From a candidate division WOR-3 bacterium (GTDB lineage Bacteria; Hydrothermota; Tepidihabitantia; Tepidihabitantales; Tepidihabitantaceae): DNA of 64,000 nucleotides. Positions within the stretch are counted from its first letter, which is position 1. Each line of letters begins with the position of its first letter. Shown in pieces: positions 41,490 to 50,105 of this stretch. The translations under genes and the position numbers were made by a program. The DNA lies in contig JANLFQ010000001.1 in assembly GCA_024653355.1 (NCBI GenBank), positions 124,001 through 188,000 on the forward strand, given 5' to 3'. The notes under the pieces were generated by a model. It was not told the DNA's origin. It made no database searches and saw only the letters and a list, made by a program, of their open reading frames with translations.

Positions 41490-42632
41490 TTAGTAGCCCC
41501 AGCGCCGGGTGCGTTTTGCCCAGGTCTCTTTATAGGCAAGGGTGAGCATCAGCCGGGCGGAAGTTTCTTTTAGAACACCGGATGCGGTCTGGCTCGTCCG
41601 GATGAAGATTTCGGTGCTGATATCAATGTTGCCGAACTTCGGGATGGGTATGCCGGTGCCGAGATGGAAGGAGTTTTCTTTTATCGGCTTATGCGTGGCG
41701 GAGTTCAGGCAGTACCAGGTGGTCATTGAGTAACCGAGGCGCAATGGGTGGTCGGGCAGGAGTTCGTACTCAATGCCGAATGAGGGCCGGATGGTTGAAA
41801 GGTATTCTGCCCTGTTGTTGTCAATCGTCGCTTGATTCCAGGGCCGCATTTCCAGCCCAAAGGCAAAGTGGTCGATCTTCCAGATTGGTCCGATTTCAGC
41901 ACCGAGGTTGAGAATCGAGGGGAGTTTAATTTGATAGGTGCGGAGTGAATCTCGGATTACACCATGGATAAGTTTCAGGCGCCGGGCGTTAAGGTTAATG
42001 GGTGGGTCGTAACTGACGGCAACGGTAACAGGGTTGAACTGCAGCGCGCCGCCGAACCGGGTGGTGAAGGCGGCATAGTCGATGGCGATTGTGTCGGTGG
42101 CGATGGTGCCTTCGGGCGTGATGTAACTCCAGTTTTCCCGGACGCCACCCAGATAGGGACGGATAAGGAGTCCGAAACAGATGTGGCTTAAAAATGATTG
42201 GGCGATGCCGGCATTTAAAGCGTAGATGCCGCCGCGACTCTGGATGTGGTGACGGGGCAGGGTATCGGATAAGGATTCGGACCAGACATCAAACTCCTGG
42301 TTGAAAATCTCGTCAATTCCCAGAAGGATTCTTGTGCGGGTTGGCAGGGGAACAGCACCATAAACCGTTGCGGGCCTGATGTTGGCGATGGCGCGGGTCA
42401 GCGCAGACTGTTGGCCAATTGTGCCGATGCCGAGCAGGGTCATTTCTAACGAGGTCTGGGAAAGGTGAATGAAATTTCCCGGGTTGCCTGAGGAAAGTGC
42501 AACCGGGTTGCCCAGCGCGGCGCTGCGGCCGGTGGCGCTGTATGCCGGTTCGCCGAGCCCGTTCATATTGAAGAAAGACTGGGCAAAGGTAAGAGAGATG
42601 GCAACCAATAAGGTAATTGATGCCGTTTTCAT
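41490..42632 (-). CDS. Putative outer-membrane barrel protein, PorV/PorQ-like layout
   Basis: 380 aa from ATG 42632. Signal peptide (TASITLLVAISLTFAQS), then GEPAYSATGRSAALGNPVAL and SGNPGNFIHLSQTSLEM, a PorV-like opening in which the usual DDVxAxxxNPAG is only loosely kept. The rest is a row of amphipathic beta strands ending in LMLTLAYKETWAKRTRRWGY. No ligand motif. The start overlaps the upstream stop (ATGA); a longer frame from 42731 runs inside the upstream gene. Probably works with the lipoprotein encoded just upstream. Confidence 0.65.
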   Translation of the reverse strand: MKTASITLLVAISLTFAQSFFNMNGLGEPAYSATGRSAALGNPVALSSGNPGNFIHLSQTSLEMTLLGIGTIGQQSALTRAIANIRPATVYGAVPLPTRTRILLGIDEIFNQEFDVWSESLSDTLPRHHIQSRGGIYALNAGIAQSFLSHICFGLLIRPYLGGVRENWSYITPEGTIATDTIAIDYAAFTTRFGGALQFNPVTVAVSYDPPINLNARRLKLIHGVIRDSLRTYQIKLPSILNLGAEIGPIWKIDHFAFGLEMRPWNQATIDNNRAEYLSTIRPSFGIEYELLPDHPLRLGYSMTTWYCLNSATHKPIKENSFHLGTGIPIPKFGNIDISTEIFIRTSQTASGVLKETSARLMLTLAYKETWAKRTRRWGY

Positions 42633-43735
42633 CTTGAGAACCGGTCTTCTGGAGGAAGGATATAGTGAACTTTCAGTCGGGGGGCATTGATTCCAGAACG
42701 TAATATTTTTATCCGGAAGGGCTTCTGCCATTCGGGTTCGGCGGTTAGCAGTATGCCGTGATTCGGATTGGAGTCAACAGCGGATACCCATTTCTGGACA
42801 AGGTCGGTAACTGTTAGCCTGATTGTGGCTATGGTATCGCGGACCGGGGATTCTGTCTTGCTTGCTGGTGCCTCATCATAAAGGGCGTATTTGCCGCGCT
42901 GGTGGTAGGACTCTTTGAGTTTATGGATACCGATTTGCAGGGTTTCAACCCGACTGTAAATCGGCTGGATTTTCAATATCAGTTCTGCGCGGGCGATTGT
43001 TGCGGAGTCGGGAATTGATTCCAGCCGAAAATAAAGCCAGGTGCGAAAGGCGACACCAGAACCGACGAGGAGTTCTCCGGGGTTTGTTCTGATGCCTGAT
43101 GAGTCGATGATATGGGCATCAGCCGCCGGGTAGTAAGTGCGTTTCTTGCCATTGGCATAGGTAAATACAAGACGGGGTGAGGTTTTAGTCGCAGCAAGTG
43201 TGGCGATGGTGGTGAAACCGGTGTCGAGCGGAATCAGGGCGATGCCGTAAGAATGGCGCACAAGGGTGTCGAGGTAATCTCGATTGAGTTCCACGACAGT
43301 GGACTCCTTTTGGATTCGTCCCTGCCCGAGCGGAAAGTTCCAGTAGTCACCACCCGGTGTTAGCCACTGGGTTAAAGAGTCTGCCATGCGCCAGGTGACG
43401 GCGCTGGAACTCCATTCGGTTGAACAGGCACAGCAGGTAAAGTTCATTACCACGCTATCAAGGGGGAAGAGGACCAGTTGTGCTGAGACAACCGAGTCAA
43501 GGGCGCTATCTTTCGGGGTAAACTGGATGAGCACCCGGGACTGGTACTGCGGGTCTTTGCCCAGCAGGAGGTGGTCGGCACTGCCCAGCGGAACAAATTT
43601 TACATAACAGTCAGCGCTGTCCGGAGCGATTTCTAAGGTGGCGGTTTCGGGTAATCGGTCAATCTGGTCGAATCCCACAGGCAGGGTGTTGCAGGCAAGG
43701 GTCAGAAGTACGGCGAGAAAGAGGTACTGTTTCAT
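42629..43735 (-). CDS. DNRLRE-domain lipoprotein
   Basis: 368 aa. Lipoprotein signal (AVLLTLAC, cysteine 15). Two beta-sandwich modules of the DNRLRE type follow, each with a 'strand, SATI..AELxLxI..., W-x5-V-x-N' pattern: VVSAQLVLFPLDS and TIARAELILKIQ, with DLVQKWVSAVDSNPNHGILL near the C-terminus. Such modules occur on cell-surface proteins and spore-like or adhesive structures; no enzyme is suggested. It overlaps plsX by 4 bases and the next gene by 4, so it belongs to the rpmF-plsX transcript. Confidence 0.75.
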   Translation of the reverse strand: MKQYLFLAVLLTLACNTLPVGFDQIDRLPETATLEIAPDSADCYVKFVPLGSADHLLLGKDPQYQSRVLIQFTPKDSALDSVVSAQLVLFPLDSVVMNFTCCACSTEWSSSAVTWRMADSLTQWLTPGGDYWNFPLGQGRIQKESTVVELNRDYLDTLVRHSYGIALIPLDTGFTTIATLAATKTSPRLVFTYANGKKRTYYPAADAHIIDSSGIRTNPGELLVGSGVAFRTWLYFRLESIPDSATIARAELILKIQPIYSRVETLQIGIHKLKESYHQRGKYALYDEAPASKTESPVRDTIATIRLTVTDLVQKWVSAVDSNPNHGILLTAEPEWQKPFRIKILRSGINAPRLKVHYILPPEDRFSR

Positions 43736-44751
43736 TCGCTGGGTTCTTTTGTCGTAAAGGTCTGGGTGATGTGCTGGGAGATTTTGTCTTTCACCGCGTG
43801 GTAGGCGGTGCGGATGGCGTTTTTTATCGCCTGAGGTGTGGAACGGCCGTGGGCGACAACAACATTGCCCTGGACACCGAGCATCAGAGCACCACCATGT
43901 TCTTGATAATCCATCCGGCTGATGAACTCTTCTAAGACCGGGCGCGAAAACCAGCGGCGCAACCGGTACTTAGACTCAGACTCAAAGTAGTCGATCAAAA
44001 GTCCGCGCAGAATTTCTGCCAGACCTTCACCGTATTTTAAGAGGACATTGCCGACGAATCCGTCACAGACCACGACATCAACCTTGCCCGTGAGGATATC
44101 GTTGCCCTCGATGTTACCGACGAAGTTAAGACCGCTTTCTTTGAGGAGGTGGTAAGCGGCAAGAGTCAATTCGTTACCCTTGGTGTCCTCCTGACCGATG
44201 TTTAACAATCCGACAGTTGGATTGGCTTTACGGAACAGAAAACTGGCGGCGGTTGCGCCCATCATTGCGAACTGAAGAAGATTCGATGGTTTCGTGTCAA
44301 CATTGGCGCCGACATCCAGCACCAGTGTGCTGCCCTTGATGCGGGGAAACAGGACCGCAAGTGTCGGGCGATGGACGCCGGGAATCGCACTCAGGGTGGT
44401 AAGGGCAAATGCCATCACCGCGCCGGTGTTACCGGCACTGACGACCGCCTGCGCCTTACCCTGCTTGTGAAGCGCCATACATAAGGCGATTGATGAGTTG
44501 CGCTTTTTCTTTACCGCTTCTGCCGGAGGTTCGTGCATGCCGATTACTTCCGGTGCCGGAATAAGTTCAACTCGTTCCGCGAAATCACTAAGGGTTGAGT
44601 CGTGATGAGAGTCCCAGGCTTCTTGAATAATCTCCGGCTTGCCGACAAGGAGGAGTTGGAGGTCCGGGAGTTCTTTCAGAGCCAGTTTCGCCCCTTCAAG
44701 TTCGACAAGTGGGGCGTTGTCTGACCCCATGGCATCAACGGCGATTTTCAC
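43732..44751 (-). CDS. plsX: Phosphate acyltransferase PlsX
   Basis: Makes acyl-phosphate from acyl-ACP for phospholipid synthesis (PlsX/PlsY route). 339 aa. N-terminus KIAVDAMGSDNAPLVELEGA, then NTGAVMAFAL, LDVGANVDTKP, NIGQEDTKGNEL and CDGFVGNVLLKYGEG are the family's conserved blocks. The start codon is GTG at 44751, 6 bases after the rpmF stop. The rpmF-plsX pair is widely conserved. It overlaps the DNRLRE lipoprotein gene, an unusual follower. Confidence 0.95.
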   Translation of the reverse strand: MKIAVDAMGSDNAPLVELEGAKLALKELPDLQLLLVGKPEIIQEAWDSHHDSTLSDFAERVELIPAPEVIGMHEPPAEAVKKKRNSSIALCMALHKQGKAQAVVSAGNTGAVMAFALTTLSAIPGVHRPTLAVLFPRIKGSTLVLDVGANVDTKPSNLLQFAMMGATAASFLFRKANPTVGLLNIGQEDTKGNELTLAAYHLLKESGLNFVGNIEGNDILTGKVDVVVCDGFVGNVLLKYGEGLAEILRGLLIDYFESESKYRLRRWFSRPVLEEFISRMDYQEHGGALMLGVQGNVVVAHGRSTPQAIKNAIRTAYHAVKDKISQHITQTFTTKEPSE

Positions 44752-44757
44752 CTTTTT

Positions 44758-44943
44758 TTACTCTTTTTCCTTTGTCGTTACCACCGGTTTGCCAGCGTAA
44801 TAACCACAGTGGGGACAAACCCGGTGGGGCATTTTCGGTTCATGGCAATGCGGGCAGTCCACCACAGTTGGTGGTGTCAGTTTCCAGTGGGTGCGGCGCT
44901 TGCGACCGCGCTGTTTTGAATGCCGTCGTTTAGGTAAAGGCAT
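44758..44943 (-). CDS. rpmF: Ribosomal protein bL32
   Basis: 61 aa, slightly long for bL32. Start MPLPKRRHSKQRGRKRRTHW is the family opening. A zinc site of two CxxC pairs follows (CPHCHEP and CPHCGYY), the C+ form. The C-terminus ends in a Lys/Glu tail. GGAGGAC precedes the ATG. First gene of the rpmF-plsX operon. Confidence 0.96.
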   Translation of the reverse strand: MPLPKRRHSKQRGRKRRTHWKLTPPTVVDCPHCHEPKMPHRVCPHCGYYAGKPVVTTKEKE

Positions 44944-44989
44944 TAGTGTCCTCCAGAGTTTAAAATTATTTCTTTACCGTTTTGATTTG

Positions 44990-45017
44990 ATTGTATTAGA
45001 CCGCAAGCGTTTGTCAA
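44990..45017 (-). promoter_or_regulatory. rpmF-plsX promoter with overlapping inverted repeat
   Basis: On the minus strand: TTGACA at 45017-45012, 16-base spacer, TACAAT at 44995-44990. An inverted repeat CGTTTG-TCAAG-CAAACG (45008-45024) covers the -35 box and could be an operator. Confidence 0.65.
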
Positions 45018-45027
45018 GCAAACGAGT

Positions 45028-45393
45028 TCAGAGTTGCGGGTCGTCGGCGATGACATAATCTTTGACAAAGGCGCGGTCAAAGTCGTACACGGCGTGGTAA
45101 TCTTCTAAACGACCGAAAGCGGTTTTGACCAATAAACCGGCTTCAAGGAGGTTGAATACAACCTGACCGATATCATCGGTGGTAAAGATATTCCAGGAGT
45201 TGAGGACCATTTTTGCCAGAGGACCGTAACGTTCTACCATCAGCCGCCGGATGCCTTCAAGGAGTTCAGCGGGCGTGATATGTTCTTTACGGCCGGTCAT
45301 TTTATAGGTGTACTGCAGACCGTCGTTGATGAGGAGGTATGCTTCGAGGGGAAACCTTTTGTCCCGGCGCAACAGTTCATCAAGTAGTATCAT
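45028..45393 (-). CDS. Minf_1886-family conserved protein
   Basis: 121 aa, a match to the uncharacterised Minf_1886 family. RRDKRFPLEAYLLINDGLQY, HITPAELLEGIRRLM, GPLAKMVLNSWNIFTTDDIG, VVFNLLEAGLLVKT and VYDFDRAFVKDY follow the family pattern. No catalytic residues are evident; all alpha-helical by eye. Function unknown. It is widespread in Planctomycetes, Verrucomicrobia and similar lineages. Its promoter (45407-45434) is separate from that of rpmF. Confidence 0.85.
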   Translation of the reverse strand: MILLDELLRRDKRFPLEAYLLINDGLQYTYKMTGRKEHITPAELLEGIRRLMVERYGPLAKMVLNSWNIFTTDDIGQVVFNLLEAGLLVKTAFGRLEDYHAVYDFDRAFVKDYVIADDPQL

Positions 45394-45406
45394 TTATTTT
45401 AAAATA

Positions 45407-45434
45407 ATTGTACTTGTTCCACTTCATCAGGCAA
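45407..45434 (-). promoter_or_regulatory. Candidate promoter of the Minf_1886-family gene
   Basis: On the minus strand: TTGCCT at 45434-45429, 16-base spacer, TACAAT at 45412-45407, then 13 bases to the ATG. Confidence 0.5.
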
Positions 45435-45508
45435 GAAAAACAAGGTTGATTTGACCGAAGACTGATTTAATTTAGCGTTGAGTAGGTTCGGTTTTCAATT
45501 ATGTTTCC

Positions 45509-45536
45509 TTGACTTTTGCCGACGATAGTTTATGAT
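45509..45536 (+). promoter_or_regulatory. ogt promoter, near-leaderless
   Basis: TTGACT at 45509-45514, 16-base spacer, TATGAT at 45531-45536, then 10 bases to ATG 45547. The in-frame ATG at 45532 lies inside the -10 box and cannot be the start of this transcript. Confidence 0.6.
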
Positions 45537-45546
45537 ATTGACTACG

Positions 45547-46044
45547 ATGGCTGACGCGGAAAAAGTGGTAACCAGCCGGGTGGCAAAACTGCCGTTCGGC
45601 TGGGTTCGGGTTTTCTGGTACCGGGGGAGGGTGATAAAGGTCGCATTGAGTGAACATGAGCGCGGTCCTTCGGACAACTATCTGGCGCGGCAAATTGAGT
45701 CGTTGCTAAAAGGGGAACGGAAACTGCCTGATTTTAAGGTTGCGGTGCCGGTCCGAAGTAGTTTTACGCGGCGGGTGTTAAATCGGTGCGCCCGAATAGG
45801 TTTTGGAAAGATAATGAGCTATGGCGAGTTAGCCCGAATGGCAGGAAAGCCTAATGCGGCGCGTGCCGTGGGTCAGATTATGGCAAACAATCAATTGCCG
45901 CTCTTTTTCCCGTGCCATCGCGTGGTTGCGGCTGATGGCAGGCTGGGAGGTTTTAACGGTGGACTAAAAATAAAGCGTCGGTTACTGGAGTTTGAAGGGT
46001 GGCGAGTTGAAGGTCAGGGATGGCATGCCCGGGTCGTTCGCTAA
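45547..46044 (+). CDS. ogt: Methylated-DNA-protein-cysteine methyltransferase
   Basis: Suicide repair protein that removes alkyl groups from O6-alkylguanine. About 165 aa. DNA-binding winged helix: ARIGFGKIMSYGELARMAG, then GQIMANNQLPLFFPCHRVV with the acceptor Cys123 in PCHRV and the following GGFNGGLKIKRRLLEFEG. The N-terminal half is shorter and less conserved than in Ogt of E. coli. ATG 45547 is chosen because of the promoter. The next gene begins 5 bases after the stop. Confidence 0.92.
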   Translation: MADAEKVVTSRVAKLPFGWVRVFWYRGRVIKVALSEHERGPSDNYLARQIESLLKGERKLPDFKVAVPVRSSFTRRVLNRCARIGFGKIMSYGELARMAGKPNAARAVGQIMANNQLPLFFPCHRVVAADGRLGGFNGGLKIKRRLLEFEGWRVEGQGWHARVVR

Positions 46045-46049
46045 CTAAA

Positions 46050-46703
46050 ATGGAAAACAATAAACCAATAACTACGGTTGTTGAACAACTGGTGGTTGGT
46101 CCTCTGGAGACCAACTGTTACATCTTGAAGTCCGGAGAGGAAATGCTAATTGTTGACCCCGGGGGTGACAGTAATTTGATTATAAACAAGATAGGTGAAC
46201 TGGGAGGGGTAGTTAAGTTGATTGTGAACACGCACGGGCACATCGACCACATTGCCGCGAACAAAGAGGTGAAAGAGGCAACCGGGGCAAGGCTTTTAAT
46301 TCACGAACTGGATGAGGCGATGTTGACCGAACCGGATGCAAATCTGGCGCTTTTAATGGGAATGAGGACTAAGTCGCCCCGCGCGGACCAGTTGCTAAAT
46401 GATGGCGATGAAATAGTCGTGGGCGAAGAGCGGTTGCAGGTGGTGCACACACCGGGGCACACACCAGGAAGCATCTGTTTGTTAGGAAGAGATTTTGCGT
46501 TTACCGGCGATACCCTGTTTGTTGATTCAATTGGACGGTGTGATTTGCCCGGTGGTTCGGAGCGGCAGATGAAACTGTCATTAAGCCGGTTGCAGGGTTT
46601 GTTACGACGGGAGACGATGTTGTACCCCGGACATGGTTTGAGCGGCAGTTTTGGGCGGGCATTGCTGGTGAATCCCTTTCTGGGGAGTATCTGGCCTGCT
46701 TGA
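46050..46703 (+). CDS. Metallo-beta-lactamase-fold hydrolase (glyoxalase II-like)
   Basis: 217 aa, compact MBL fold. Metal motif THGHIDH at about residue 60, further ligands in VVHTPGHTPGS, FTGDTLFVDSIGR and LYPGHG near the end. Members of this short group are often called hydroxyacylglutathione hydrolases, but the glutathione-binding C-terminal domain is absent, so the substrate is open. ATG 46050 fits the family N-terminus; an upstream in-frame ATG (46020) lies within ogt. Followed by a promoter whose -35 box overlaps the stop codon. Confidence 0.85.
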   Translation: MENNKPITTVVEQLVVGPLETNCYILKSGEEMLIVDPGGDSNLIINKIGELGGVVKLIVNTHGHIDHIAANKEVKEATGARLLIHELDEAMLTEPDANLALLMGMRTKSPRADQLLNDGDEIVVGEERLQVVHTPGHTPGSICLLGRDFAFTGDTLFVDSIGRCDLPGGSERQMKLSLSRLQGLLRRETMLYPGHGLSGSFGRALLVNPFLGSIWPA

Positions 46704-46727
46704 CACAAAGAGAAAAATGTCTATTTT
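46700..46727 (+). promoter_or_regulatory. Promoter of the inositol-phosphate synthase gene
   Basis: TTGACA at 46700-46705 (overlapping the previous stop), 16-base spacer, TATTTT at 46722-46727. ATG 46755 has AGGAGG. Confidence 0.55.
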
Positions 46728-46754
46728 TAAGTGTGAATAGAAACAGGAGGAACA

Positions 46755-47852
46755 ATGGCTAAGATCAGAGTCGGTATCATCGGTGTTGGAAACTGCGCCA
46801 GCAGTCTGGTGCAGGGCGTCCATTATTACCGCAACGCCAAAGAGGACGAATTTTTGCCCGGAATAATGCATGTGAACCTGGGCGGTTACCACATCAGCGA
46901 TATCGAGTTCAGCATGGCGGTAGACATCGATAAAAGGAAGGTAGGGAAAGACCTCGCCCAGGCAATTTTTACTTATCCCAACAACACCTATAAGTTTACC
47001 GATGTGCCCAAGTTGGGTGTGAAGGTTATTCGGGGAATGACGCACGACGGACTGGGTTACTACCTTTCACAAATTATCGAAAAGGCACCCGGTCCCACCG
47101 CTGATATCGTTAAGGAGATTAAAGAAACTAAGACCGATGTCGTCATTAACTATTTGCCGGTGGGCAGTGAAGAAGCAACCAAGTGGTATGTGGAGCAGAT
47201 TTTGAAAGCCGGTTGTGCATTTGTTAACTGCATACCGGTTTTTATCGCTTCGCAGAAGTACTGGCAGCGCCGGTTTAAAGCAGCAGGTTTACCGGTAATC
47301 GGTGATGATATCAAATCCCAGGTGGGAGCGACAATCTTGCACCGAACTCTGGTTTCGCTGTTCAATGACCGGGGGGTAAAGTTGTTAAAGACGATGCAGC
47401 TTAATGTTGGCGGCAATACCGATTTTCTTAATATGCTGGAACGACAAAGACTCCATTCCAAGAAGATATCCAAGACCGGCGCCGTCACTTCACTTCTTAA
47501 ATACGACATCGGAGCAGAAAATATCCATGTAGGCCCGAGTGACTATGTGCCCTGGCTCCAAGACCGCAAGTGGTGCTACCTTCGTATGGAAGGTCAGACA
47601 TTTGGTGATGTGCCGCTTAATGTTGAGTTGAAGTTAGAAGTCTGGGATTCACCGAACTCAGCCGGGGTGGTAATTGACGCCATCCGCTGCGCAAAACTGG
47701 CGCTTGATAACGGGCTGTCCGGTCCGATTATTGGGCCTTCAAGTTATTTTATGAAGACGCCACCGCAGCAGTTTCCGGATGATGTCTGTCGTGAGAAGAC
47801 CGAGGCGTTTATCGCCCGCTACGGATTGAAGAAGAGGAAGGCGCGACTTTAA
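46755..47852 (+). CDS. ino1: Inositol-3-phosphate synthase
   Basis: Converts glucose-6-phosphate to inositol-3-phosphate with NAD, the first step of inositol lipid or compatible-solute synthesis. 365 aa, the prokaryotic length. The N-terminus [20 protein letters not shown] is the family's NAD site; [20 protein letters not shown]-like [28 protein letters not shown] and [11 protein letters not shown] are conserved blocks. The catalytic lysines lie in GDDIKSQ and nearby. First gene of a run of six plus-strand genes. Strong Shine-Dalgarno. Confidence 0.94.
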   Translation: MAKIRVGIIGVGNCASSLVQGVHYYRNAKEDEFLPGIMHVNLGGYHISDIEFSMAVDIDKRKVGKDLAQAIFTYPNNTYKFTDVPKLGVKVIRGMTHDGLGYYLSQIIEKAPGPTADIVKEIKETKTDVVINYLPVGSEEATKWYVEQILKAGCAFVNCIPVFIASQKYWQRRFKAAGLPVIGDDIKSQVGATILHRTLVSLFNDRGVKLLKTMQLNVGGNTDFLNMLERQRLHSKKISKTGAVTSLLKYDIGAENIHVGPSDYVPWLQDRKWCYLRMEGQTFGDVPLNVELKLEVWDSPNSAGVVIDAIRCAKLALDNGLSGPIIGPSSYFMKTPPQQFPDDVCREKTEAFIARYGLKKRKARL

Positions 47853-47865
47853 TCAGTCGCCCGGA

Positions 47866-48513
47866 ATGGGCGCAGTGCGGGGCGTATTGATTACATTTGA
47901 GGGGGTTGAAGGCTCAGGTAAGTCAACCCAGGCACAACTGTTAGCCGAATATCTTAAAGAAAAAGGGCGGGAGGTTGTTTTTTCCCGTGAACCGGGTGGT
48001 ACGGAGATTGGCGAGCGGATTCGTGATATCCTGCTGGACCCGAATTGCCGCCAGATGGATGCCCGTACCGAACTCTTTCTTTACTTGGCAAGTCGGAATC
48101 AGCATGTGCGGGAAAAAATTTTGCCGGCATTAAGGGCGGGGAAGATAGTGATTGTTGATCGGTTTGCCGACTCTTCGGTTGCCTACCAGGGCTTTGGTCG
48201 AGAGTTGGGGGAAAAGTTTGTGGGCCGTTTAAATAAACTGGCAACAAGAGGTTTGAAACCGGACATCACTTTTCTGGTTGATGTGCCGGTGGCGGTTGGA
48301 CATCAAAGGAAAGAAAGAGGAAAACTTGACAGAATGGAGCAAGAGGAGGTAAAATTTCATGAGCGCGTCCGTGACGGTTATCTGCGGATGGCCCGTCGGG
48401 CACCAGGCAGAATAAAGGTGGTTGCGGGCGAACGAGAACCAATGGAGATTCAGCAGGAAATTAGATTGCTGGTTGACCGTATGTTAGAAAGAAAGGGGAA
48501 AAAGAAGTTATGA
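47866..48513 (+). CDS. tmk: Thymidylate kinase
   Basis: Phosphorylates dTMP to dTDP, downstream of ThyX. 215 aa. P-loop FEGVEGSGKSTQAQLL, the dTMP-site motif SREPGGTEIGERIR, DRFADSSVAYQGFGR and the lid region ERGKLDRMEQEE. ATG 47866 lies 13 bases after ino1. The 3' end overlaps the S41 peptidase gene by 4 bases. Confidence 0.95.
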   Translation: MGAVRGVLITFEGVEGSGKSTQAQLLAEYLKEKGREVVFSREPGGTEIGERIRDILLDPNCRQMDARTELFLYLASRNQHVREKILPALRAGKIVIVDRFADSSVAYQGFGRELGEKFVGRLNKLATRGLKPDITFLVDVPVAVGHQRKERGKLDRMEQEEVKFHERVRDGYLRMARRAPGRIKVVAGEREPMEIQQEIRLLVDRMLERKGKKKL

Positions 48514-50066
48514 AGTCCCGGATGAAAAAATACTTTGCCCCGGCATCGGTGTTTGTCGGGATTTTTTTAATTGCGGCGTTTGTCGGTGGTCTGTTGGGCA
48601 AGTTGTGGGCGCAACGGACTGTCAATCTTGCCGAGAGTTTGCAGATGTTTTCCCGTGTGGTGGGAATTGTCCTCAACAGTTATGTCGAGCCGGTGGATAG
48701 CGACAAACTAATCCGCGAGGGAGTGCGCGGGATGTTACAGGCGCTCGACCCTTATTCAGAATTCTTAGACGAAACCGATTTCAAGGAGTTACGGATAAAA
48801 ACTGAGGCGCAGTTTGGCGGGATTGGTATTCATATCGGGATGGTTGATGAACAGTTGACGGTTATTTCTCCGATTGAAGGGACGCCCGCGGCGCGTGCCG
48901 GGATTCGCGCCGGCGACCGCATTGCCGAGATTGAAGGAAAGTCCACGCAAGGATTCACCACGGAAGATGCGGTAAAACTGTTGCGCGGTGAACCGGGCAC
49001 GAAGGTGAAAATTAAGATTGCCCGGCCCGGGGTTGAGGAACTGATTCCGTTTGAACTGACACGGGCGATAATCAATATCAAATCGGTTCCCTATTTTGGA
49101 ATGGTGACCCGCGATATCGGCTATATCCGGTTGGCTGATATGTCACGGGTTGCTTCAAAAGATATGCTGCAGGCGATGGACTCGCTTTTTCGCAGCGGGG
49201 CGAAGAAGTTGATTTTCGATTTACGCTCGAACGGTGGTGGTTTGTTGCAGGAAGGAAAAGAGGTTGCGGATTTGTTTCTGGGACCGGGTAAACTTGTTGT
49301 CCGGACCAAGGGGCGGTTACCCGAGACCAACCAGGATTTTGTTGCCGAGTCGGAAGATAAATACGGCGATTACCCAATGGTGGTGTTGGTTGACCGGGGC
49401 AGTGCTTCCGCGGCGGAGATTGTTGCCGGTGCGTTACAGGATTGGGAGCGAGCGGTTGTTGTTGGTGACACAACTTTTGGCAAAGGTTCGGTTCAGACAA
49501 TTCATCCGCTGGGGACTGACATCGGGATGAAAATCACGACCGCCTTCTGGTACACACCGAGTGGTCGGTGTATAAACAAATCACGCGAGAAAAGCCGGGT
49601 TGTGCTCAAAGATACAACTAAAGTTACCAAGCAGACCTTTCGCACCTTAGGGCGTCTGCGCCGTAATTTATACGGTGGCGGCGGAATTGCACCCGATATT
49701 TATCTTCCCCCGGACAAACTTACTGGACTGGCTGCCCGGATTCCGCGTGCGGCGTTTTTTGACTTTGCGACGGAGTATGCCAATAGCCATCCGGATTTAA
49801 CAATGGATTTTAAAGCCGATGATGAGGTCCTGGCACAGTTTAAGGAGTTTCTGCGCAGTAGGAAAAAAGTGGAATTTACCGATGGTGAGTTTGACTCAGC
49901 ACGCGCTGCGGTGGCAGAGATGGTTGAGATTGAAATCGGCGGTAAGATTGATGGATTGCACGGCGAATATCAAATGCGCCTGCGCCGCGACTCCTATGTT
50001 AAAAAAGCGGTGGAGTTGTTGGAAAGCGCCACTTCGACCGAAGAAGTATTGAAACGACTGCAATAA
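48510..50066 (+). CDS. ctpA: Carboxy-terminal processing protease (S41 family)
   Basis: Periplasmic serine protease that trims C-termini of envelope proteins. 518 aa: one N-terminal membrane helix (about 15-35), a PDZ domain (about 90-165; FGGIGIHIGM, GTPAARAGIRAGDRI) and the S41 core (about 190-375) with LRSNGGGLLQEG, the Ser in RGSASAAEI and the Lys in FGKGSVQ. The C-terminal 120 residues are an added helical region. Translationally coupled to tmk. Confidence 0.94.
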   Translation: MKSRMKKYFAPASVFVGIFLIAAFVGGLLGKLWAQRTVNLAESLQMFSRVVGIVLNSYVEPVDSDKLIREGVRGMLQALDPYSEFLDETDFKELRIKTEAQFGGIGIHIGMVDEQLTVISPIEGTPAARAGIRAGDRIAEIEGKSTQGFTTEDAVKLLRGEPGTKVKIKIARPGVEELIPFELTRAIINIKSVPYFGMVTRDIGYIRLADMSRVASKDMLQAMDSLFRSGAKKLIFDLRSNGGGLLQEGKEVADLFLGPGKLVVRTKGRLPETNQDFVAESEDKYGDYPMVVLVDRGSASAAEIVAGALQDWERAVVVGDTTFGKGSVQTIHPLGTDIGMKITTAFWYTPSGRCINKSREKSRVVLKDTTKVTKQTFRTLGRLRRNLYGGGGIAPDIYLPPDKLTGLAARIPRAAFFDFATEYANSHPDLTMDFKADDEVLAQFKEFLRSRKKVEFTDGEFDSARAAVAEMVEIEIGGKIDGLHGEYQMRLRRDSYVKKAVELLESATSTEEVLKRLQ

Positions 50067-50105
50067 GGGTTTCCCGAAAACGGTTGAACACGGAAAAGGT
50101 TTAGA

